DNA from: Bombyx mori
Lineage: Eukaryota; Arthropoda; Insecta; Lepidoptera; Bombycidae
Assembly (NCBI RefSeq): GCF_030269925.1
Contig: NC_085128.1
Location: 8,992,501 to 9,056,500 of the forward strand
Reading direction: 5' to 3'
DNA length: 64,000 nucleotides
Shown here in pieces: positions 57,002-64,000 of this stretch. A program made the position numbers and the translations under genes. The notes beneath the pieces were generated by a model. The model was given only the letters and a program-made list of their open reading frames with translations. It did not search any database and had not been told where the DNA came from. Positions within the stretch are counted from its first letter, which is position 1; each line of letters begins with the position of its first letter.

Positions 57002-57660
57002 ATATTCTAAATTTTAAAAGTATATTATTTATTTATAATACTTACTGTTACATGTACAATAGAATCGTTATTAAATAGGTATCAAGATAAACGTGGTACA
57101 AAAGCACTACTTAATTCAAAATGAAATAATTTCAGCAGACACTAAAACGGAGATTGAAATGGAGATTCTAGGGTATACAAAAAATCTTACATAGAATGAT
57201 ATTACATTACAATTTTCAAAGATTTATAATAACTATTTTTAAGTTAAATAAAATATATAGCAACTGCTTAAATGTACATATGTGGGACACACGTATAGTC
57301 ACGATAGATAAGAGATATTTTTTTTTTTTAATTTGAAATCATGATAAATAATGCAAACCGATGCTTGACATTTTGTATCTTGGTTTAGAATTTCACTCAT
57401 TACATTCCACAAATTTACATAATATGTCAATTTGTAATTAACAAAATAAATTAAGTAGCTGCGTAGGTAATTGTTAGAATGCTATTTAGTTCTATACAAT
57501 TTCTAGGATGTATGGTGAGTACGCACGGATAGGTACTACCATCCTGCCTACCATGGCCACAAAGCAGTCACGCATTCCCACGTGATTGGACAGATTAAAT
57601 TTAAAATCTGACTTCATGTTACAAAGTGAAATTAGGCTATCACAGGCTATCACATTAGGA
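57002..57660. other. AT-rich spacer
   Basis: A Bm1 body remnant is visible near 57510-57575 (GGATAGGTACTACCATCCTG, AAGCAGTCACGCATTCC). Nothing else recognised. Confidence 0.4.
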
Positions 57661-57676
57661 TATCCATACGCTGCGG

Positions 57677-57942
57677 CAAGGGCGAATCCAGCTTTGGCGC
57701 CAGGAGGGGGTCACATAGTCAAATTTTCGATGCGCTCGTTCCCAAACGCTTGCCATCATACAAAGTTATTATATTATATTAAATTAATTAAATATTGAAG
57801 GTATGTAGTTACATAAAATCTGAATAGTGACAAAATATATAAATAAAATCATTAGGTTCAATTAGTGGTTCACCTAAGTCCTGGAACCAGCTCAGGGGGG
57901 GGTCATGATCCCATGACCCCCCCCCCCCTGGATCCGCCGTTG
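57677..57942. mobile_element. hAT-like MITE with perfect 8-bp target duplication
   Basis: Left end CAAGGGCGAATCCAG and right end, on the other strand, CAACGGCGGATCCAG form imperfect inverted termini. CGCTGCGG occurs directly on both sides (57669-57676 and 57943-57950), the 8-bp duplication typical of hAT elements. 266 bp, no transposase; includes a run of 12 or more C at 57917-57929. Confidence 0.85.
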
Positions 57943-57950
57943 CGCTGCGG

Positions 57951-58105
57951 ACAGCACTCCTCCCTTATTTCGTCCTGCTCCCACATCACCCCTGCCCTGT
58001 GTGGCAGGGAGCTTCGTTCCGGGCAGTGGGGTTTGCCCCAAAGCCCGTTCCGTGCCCCCAAAAGGAGGTACGACGACCTCTCTTGTCTTGTTGTCTTGGG
58101 CTCTG
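57951..58105 (+). repeat. GC-rich coding-like fragment split by the hAT MITE
   Basis: ACAGCACTCCTCCCTTATTT to AAAGGAGGTACGACGACC is GC-rich and reads like a LINE coding or 3' region. The piece to the left of the MITE (about 57640-57676) should be its continuation. Family not identified. Confidence 0.35.
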
Positions 58106-58639
58106 TTAATAACTAATATTAGATAACTAATACACTATCTGATTGTTTGCTCACCTAGAACAATAAAAACGCAATTCCTTGAAACTATTTACTATTTGAC
58201 GGATAGTCCATTTTGAACTAGTGAAACTCTACCACTCTTCGCTTTGACTTTTGCTACACGTATGTATTATGTGTACATAATGTATTGTACTAACGTAGTA
58301 TTATCATAAACATCTTCCTTGATTTATTGATTTATTGATAAAAAGTTCCAAGACCGTGGGAGAAACGACGAAGGAACGCCTAGAAGATATGCTATTGCTT
58401 AGAAGATATGCTAATATCACACATTTATTATCTTTGTTGATTTTATTTCGAGAATGATTTTCATGCATGATGTTAATGCGACCATCTACCTGAGATATAT
58501 ACTCGAAGTTTCAATGGTATTATCGCTTGGTGTATGCTTCAAACTGGAACGCATGAGGGCTTCGTGGCAGATACAGGTAGAGCGATAGTGTCTACGTCGA
58601 TAGACTTATTTATTATATACATTCCTCTAACAAGTGTAG

Positions 58640-58908
58640 ATTTTTCGGGTCATCGTTTTCGTTGAGCCCGTTGCTTGTGATGAAGGGCTCGGCGAGAGTA
58701 AACTAACCCTCAGACACAGCCCACTGAGTTTCTCGCCGGATCTTCTCAGTGGGTCGCGTTTCCGATCCGGTGGTAGATTCTGAGAAGCACGGCTCTTGCT
58801 AGGGTTAGTGTTAGCAACGTTTTTAGGTTTGAGCCCCGTGAGCTCACTTACTTGTTAGAGTTACGCTGACATTGCCTCTCAAGGCTATCAGCTTAGGTAG
58901 GAAAAAAA
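58640..58908 (+). repeat. LINE 3' UTR copy (clear example of the family)
   Basis: TCGTTGAGCCCGTTGCTTG, CCACTGAGTTTCTCGCCGGA, TTCTCAGTGGGTCGCGTTTC, GAGCCCCGTGAGCTCACTTA and an A-rich end GCTTAGGTAGGAAAAAAAA. Truncated at the 5' side. Confidence 0.7.
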
Positions 58909-59810
58909 AGGTACCAGCGCGCTAGAGAGACGGTAGTGTGCGGCGCAGCCTCAGCCCCCTCAGGTCACCTCGTGAAGGTATAATACCATTCTACCTTAAA
59001 CGGGCTTGCTTATGCCGGCCTAAAACAAGCCCGTTAATATCCCATGGCATAAATATTATCCATAAATAATCGTCTATTTGAAATTAGATGAATGTGTGTC
59101 TTATGTTTATTTAATAAAAATAGGTTAATTTATTATTATCAAATTATTCCTGCTTACATTAGTCAGTAAAAGTAAATGTTTGCCAAAAAGTTGTAAAAAA
59201 GTAACGGTAGTTAGCAAAAAATATCGTTTTACAAAACATTGCAAAATTAAGCGCGTTGAAGTCTTTTGTTTCACGCGGGCAGCAATTCTAATTTAACGAT
59301 TTTTCATTAGTTCCACATTAGTATGCGAATAAATATACCGGGCGTTGCTACATAAGCAATTCGACAATGAAGATTTCCCAATTGATAGTCTGGCTCGAAT
59401 GGTGAAAGACTTTTGTCTTTAAAATTAACATACAAGGGACAAATCTGTACATTCTCACGGAAACACTATAAAATTAACAGTGGTATCAATTTTTGCTTTA
59501 CTATCACTTAATGAATGATGTTACGAAACAAGTCCATATTGGTGATAACACTCAGAAATTTTTTTTCGCCAAGTATCCAATGGTAGGAATGTGGTGGGAC
59601 AACCCTAAAATAATACTATTAAGAGTTTGTCTCCGAATTTCAATATGGTAAGCGTGACTTACCGCATTTAGTAGGTAGGCAATGAGTTCGTCGGCATACC
59701 TGTCATAATAAAACAATGAATATTTGTATATGGTATGTACATATTTGCTTCCTTCTTATTGAATTAGTCGATTAATACTACACATATTTTATTTATTAAT
59801 ATATGTTCAA
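58909..59810. other. Spacer
   Basis: Starts with a GC-rich bit (GCGCTAGAGAGACGGTAG to CCCGTTAATATCCC, 58915-59045) of unknown origin, then AT-rich sequence. No gene recognised. Confidence 0.4.
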
Positions 59811-59814
59811 ATAG

Positions 59815-60234
59815 TTGTGGCCCAGTGTGTTTCTCGCTGGTTCTTCTCAGCGGATTGCAATTCCGATCCGGTGGAGTTGTCAGTTCTTCAGAAGCGTTAT
59901 TTAATGAGTAATCAATTACACGCGTCATTAGGGTTCCTCCCGATCCATTAACGGTGCTTTTAGGTACGTCAAGCACTGGTCACCGTCCTCGCCGAAACCG
60001 TCGCTTGTGACGAAGGGCTCGACGAGTAAATTAACCCACAGACAGAGCTCACTGAGTTTCTCGCCGGATCTTCTCAGTGGGTCGCGTTTCCGATCCGGTG
60101 GTAGATTCTGCGAAGCACTGCTCTTGCTAGGACCAGTGTTAGCAACACTCCCGGTTTGAGCTCCGTGAGCTCACCTGCACGTCAAGGCGAAGCTGAAATA
60201 GTGTTTCAAAGCTATCAGCATAGGTAGGAAAAAA
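59815..60234 (+). repeat. LINE 3' fragment: pol C-terminus plus 3' UTR
   Basis: One frame holds VPPDPLTVLLGTSSTG (about 59932-59980). The 3' UTR follows and ends CAGCATAGGTAGGAAAAAAA. A short partial repeat of the UTR motif sits upstream (59823-59875), suggesting a rearranged or double insertion. Confidence 0.65.
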
Positions 60235-61000
60235 AATACAATTACAGATATACATATATTTATATAGTTAATTAAAATACGGTAGAAGTCTTTAAACCAT
60301 ACATCTAGCGGCGAAAACAGAAACTCCGTTCAACATTAATTGATACAAAATTGTTGACCAGTTGTCCTCTCTCAAAATGTCCTTAGTTCATGATTGCTTC
60401 TAATACTTGTAGATGGCGTTAATTTAAAATACTCATCGATTGTTTTCTATGATAAATAAATATAAAATAAATCGCAACACGATTTTTGACGTTAATTTTC
60501 ATTCATTGAAATTTAATGTAATTTATGTATAATTTTAGCTTATTAATCCAAACTAGTAGGTATATGTTCCTTTTGAATTTCAGTTGCTGATGTTATTTTT
60601 ATGTCTTTATCGGATCAGCCTAAGCTTAGGACAGTGTTATTTCTTCCTAGTTTAAAATTCTATAGATCAAAGATATAAACAAATATTTCTCGAATGTCTT
60701 AAATGCCGAAAATGAATTTATGTAAAGGATATTAAGCATTTACTACTATCACAAGCATTAATAAGTCTATATCTACTGGGAAGTACTATCATTAAATTTC
60801 GTTTAGACACGTTAAAACGCCAGGAACATTACCGAGATTATTGTCAGCTCTGTGCGGTACCTATACTTTTTATGTAGTAAAAGAACTGTACTCTGTCACA
60901 TCGGAAATAGAGTTTTTTTTTCAATGATGAAATCTATTTTTCAAACCGGAAAGCACAGTTGCTGTATGATAAAATTGGCAAACTGTGGGTATAATCTATG
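60235..61000. other. AT-rich spacer
   Basis: Nothing recognised. Confidence 0.42.
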
Positions 61001-61004
61001 ATGT

Positions 61005-61402
61005 ACCGACACACCGATATGACATATGGCGCTGAAACGTAGACATTGACCGTTTGGTCCGTAAGTTCAAAGTCGCTCAGCGTGCTATGGAAAGGTGTAT
61101 GCTCGGAGTTTCTTTGATAGATCGAGTCAGAAATGAGGAAATCCGTCAAAAAACCAAAGTAACCGACATAGACCTAAAGATTAGCTAGCTGAAATGGCAA
61201 TGGGGCGATGGAGCAGACGCGTTCTGGACTGGAGACCACGTACCGGTAAGCGCAGCGTTGGGCGTCCTCCTGCCTGGTGGACCGATGACTTGCGGCGATA
61301 TGCTGGGAAAGATTGGATCCGGAAGGCGGAGGATCGTTCATTGTACCGGACTATGGGAGAAGTCTACATCCAGCAATGGAGAGAGAGAGATACGGGCTGA
61401 TG
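61005..61402 (+). pseudogene. LINE endonuclease/reverse-transcriptase C-terminal remnant
   Basis: In order, with frame breaks: VAQRAMERCMLGVSLIDRVR, KVTDIDLK, then from 61194 an open stretch MGRWSRRVLDWRPRTGKRSV, GRPPAWWTDDLRR and YIQQW before a stop. This is the conserved end of the silkworm endonuclease-reverse transcriptase LINE. The frame shifts near LKWQW, and a segment expected there (WAGHIAR) is missing, so it is dead. The 61194-61400 frame is not an independent gene. Confidence 0.8.
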
Positions 61403-61769
61403 ATGTACCAACATTCTTTACAACTACAATCTTAAAATATATTCAACAAATATACTTTTATGTCAGCATAATGTTGTAAATTTTTATTTAAAAATACAAT
61501 GATTTTGAATTATACAAGCAACCAATGGAATATGTTTACGAGATTAATTTTAGCGTCATTTAATTTACTTCATTCGGTTTTAAGCATTCAAAGTCTTAGT
61601 CTACTTATAAATTAGGTTTAATTACGATTTCCTTTGTAATAAAGAAATTGTTAAACTTAACCTTTATTTACTTTAACTTCTTTACTTAATTTACCTGTAA
61701 TCACGCTAGTGTTCATTAGAATAATTAAATAAACTTAGTTTGATTAAAAGGAAGTTTTAATCAAAACTA

Positions 61770-62158
61770 TTGCGTCTTGTGAGTCCACTCACGCAGGTAC
61801 CATCATTCTGTCTATTTCTGTCACATAACAGTAATGCTAAAGGCGTGCGTGCTTACCTCGTGTGCAATAATTACTTTATTGCTCTATAGTAAGCGCACGG
61901 TTAAAATGGAATAGTTACTAATGTAATAGTTTCATTAAAAGTGACGAGGCCGGCGCACCCTAACACCATTGCGCCCACACCCCTTGCACCATATGTAAGG
62001 CCGCCTCTGAGTAATGCGCTCTGGTCTGAAAGGTGGGGTAGCCGTTATAGACCCTATATAGACCTGAGACTTAGAGATCATATCTCAAGGTGGGTGGAGG
62101 TATTTACGTTATTAAAGTTTATGGGCTTCGGTAACTTACTCATCTAAGCAATAAAAAC
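61770..62158 (+). mobile_element. Bm1 SINE, degenerate and interrupted
   Basis: CTTGTGAGTCCACTCACGC and TACCATCATTCTGTC at 61776-61815 are Bm1 body, then about 200 unrelated bases, then GGTCTGAAAGGTGGGGTAGC to CATCTAAGCAATAAAAACA at 62020-62158. Confidence 0.6.
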
Positions 62159-62159
62159 A

Positions 62160-63576
62160 GCTTTTTGATTTGTGATCTTGTCATCTTATCTATGATTCGC
62201 GACAACTTAAAAATAGTTATAAGTCGTTTAAAATAGTTTGTCCGGCTATAAATATGCACGATATGCAAGCTTGACCGTCTAGGACTTCTACGAGTAGCTA
62301 CTACTTTTTGGGAATTAATCAATAATACCGTCTTTATGAGTAGGGCTCAAGTTTTTCGGTACACGCATAATATAAGATTGGCCGTGATTACTTTTCGCTT
62401 ACTGTAATTAAAAAAAATGTATTAACCGTATACGATGTGAACACGGTTCAAGTGAATGAAAAATTATTATAATAATGAAAAACGCAAATGCGTTTAATAG
62501 GTCCCATTGATGCTATTACGCTTAGAAGAAATTTTATATCGTTTAAATCAAAAGAATTAATGCAAAACTGGCATTACATAAGCTACGTCAAAGCATTGCG
62601 CATGTTTCGCTTTCTCAGAAGTTGTATCCATCAGCAATTTCGAATCTTTGATTCAAGTTTCCGTTCGAAATAAATATGAACGTGTGTGATGTTTAAAATA
62701 ACCTTCGGGCTACTTACATAACTTCCAGATCGAGAAACTCAACATCCCGGCTGAGTTGAAGCTCTACCTCTACTTCTCTAAATCATTGACCGACTTAGTA
62801 CGCGTGGGCTGAGCTTTCGGTCGCATCGTCTAGTAATTACATTTTTACAAGCGCTAAATCCGTTACAAGATTACTACACGTTGTTACAAAGGTGTTAATG
62901 GGTTTTTTTTATATATATTTGGCTTCGCTGTTCACATATCGGGCGTGTCTATAATAAAAGTATTGCGTGATTTGTGACTCGCGGTATTAAGTTTGACCCT
63001 GGTGACCCGTGGCTTACTGGTAATAATAGTCGTTGACATTTAACGCCGGAGAACTAGTTTCGCTGAGGCCCGCGCTCGTCTTCACTATTCACGTTATAAT
63101 ATGCTAATTAATATCATGTTTTTAAGATTAGTGACCGTAATCTAATAGTCAAGGTCAGTTTATATGTATGTACATACGTCCTGAACATTAGTGTTTTGGA
63201 GTTTTATTTATGATTGGTTATTTTTTATTATATGTATAACAAAAAATGTATTTTAGTTAATAAATATTGAATTAAGTTTATGAAGATTTCATTAAAGAAT
63301 AATCAATTTTTACTTTACAATATTTATGATCTTAATGTAGACTATTTACGTGCTGATATTGTTACTTTTGTAATTTATTTATACGTAATCTATACATATG
63401 AAGATGTTCACTACGTTAAAAGCAGGCGACTCTATTTTTAGGGTTTTATTAACATTTTTTAATAATCTTTTACTTTAAATAAGTATAACTATGTAGTTTG
63501 AAAATAAAAACAAGATTAAATAGCACACCGAACTGACAATGAATTTTATTTTATATTTTATCTTTTTATTTATTTA
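62160..63576. other. AT-rich spacer
   Basis: No recognised gene or repeat. Confidence 0.42.
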
Positions 63577-63578
63577 CG

Positions 63579-63820
63579 TTTTATTGTTTCGATGGGTGGA
63601 CGAGCTCATAGCCCACCTGGTGTTAAGTGGCTACTGGAGCCCATAGACATCTACAACGTAAATGCGCTACCCACCTTGAGATATAAGTTCTAAGGTCTCA
63701 GTATAGTTACAACGGCTGCTCACCCTTCAAACCGAAACGCATTACTGCTTCACGGAAGAAATAGGCGGGGTGGTGGTACCTGCCCGTGCGGACTCACAAG
63801 ATGTCCTACCACCAGTAAAT
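63579..63820 (-). mobile_element. Bm1 SINE, 5'-truncated
   Basis: TTTTATTGTTTCGATGGGTG through TGTCCTACCACCAGTAAATA. Well preserved. Confidence 0.88.
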
Positions 63821-64000
63821 ATATCCTGTTGATACTGATCACGGTATTAGAGGGAAGTTTTCAGGTTAATCGGACGTCGTTAAAGTCTGTGAAAATGACG
63901 TTCAAAGATTCCGTTACATGGAAACAAACATGGATACATATATACTCGTACACAATAAAATCGTGTTAATAACATATTATGTAGCACATGCCCTTCAAAT

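Noticed and set aside
61194..61400. Independent small gene of 68 codons
   Set aside because: It is the C-terminal end of a decayed LINE reverse-transcriptase protein whose upstream part is visible out of frame from 61005.

Overview
The window reads as lepidopteran nuclear DNA, most likely the silkworm Bombyx mori or a close Bombyx relative. The main reason is the very high density of Bm1-type SINEs: a tRNA-like head beginning GTCGTCGTGGCC, a body with TGGTGGTAGGACCTCTTGTG, and a tail ending AAGCAATAAAA. Intron-split genes, AT-rich spacers, Rebers-Riddiford (RR) cuticle genes and lepidopteran-type transposons agree with this. The species call is an inference.

Layout. Positions 1 to 7.8 kb hold the 3' half of ORC3 (origin recognition complex subunit 3) on the + strand: five coding exons (429-743, 2390-2779, 3431-3664, 5298-5482, 7525-7621). 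The rest of the gene lies upstream of the window. Every visible intron carries transposon insertions. From 13.2 to 57 kb there is a one-directional (+) cluster of five RR-1 cuticular protein genes: CPR-A (13303-14892, 114 aa), CPR-B (28130-30287, 246 aa), CPR-C (33505-40990, 174 aa), CPR-D (45413-46024, 131 aa) and CPR-E (55861-56849, 131 aa). CPR-A, C, D and E have a tiny first coding exon (3 to 5 codons), and CPR-B has a non-coding first exon. CPR-A, B and C share a phase-2 intron at the start of the RR domain. D and E lack it and are close paralogues. TATA boxes and plausible initiators precede all five genes.

Spacers and introns are mostly mobile-element debris: more than 25 Bm1 copies; tails of several LINE families, including pieces that still encode reverse-transcriptase-protein C-termini; two further tRNA-headed SINE types; two solo LTRs with 4-bp target duplications; a pogo-like MITE; a hAT-like MITE with a perfect 8-bp duplication; a decayed mariner transposase; and at least eight Helitron-like elements (TC start, CTAG end, A/T flanks), one with a paralogous empty site in the same window. 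A roughly 395-bp AAAT/AAT microsatellite abuts a SINE tail.

How the genes relate. The CPR products are secreted, chitin-binding components of the cuticle and probably share stage-specific control. ORC3 is an unrelated housekeeping replication gene at the edge of the cluster. I found no sign of a previously undescribed gene system. The most informative observations concern intron history of the CPR genes and well-resolved transposon boundaries. Exon boundaries were derived by reading splice sites and frames by eye, without alignment software.
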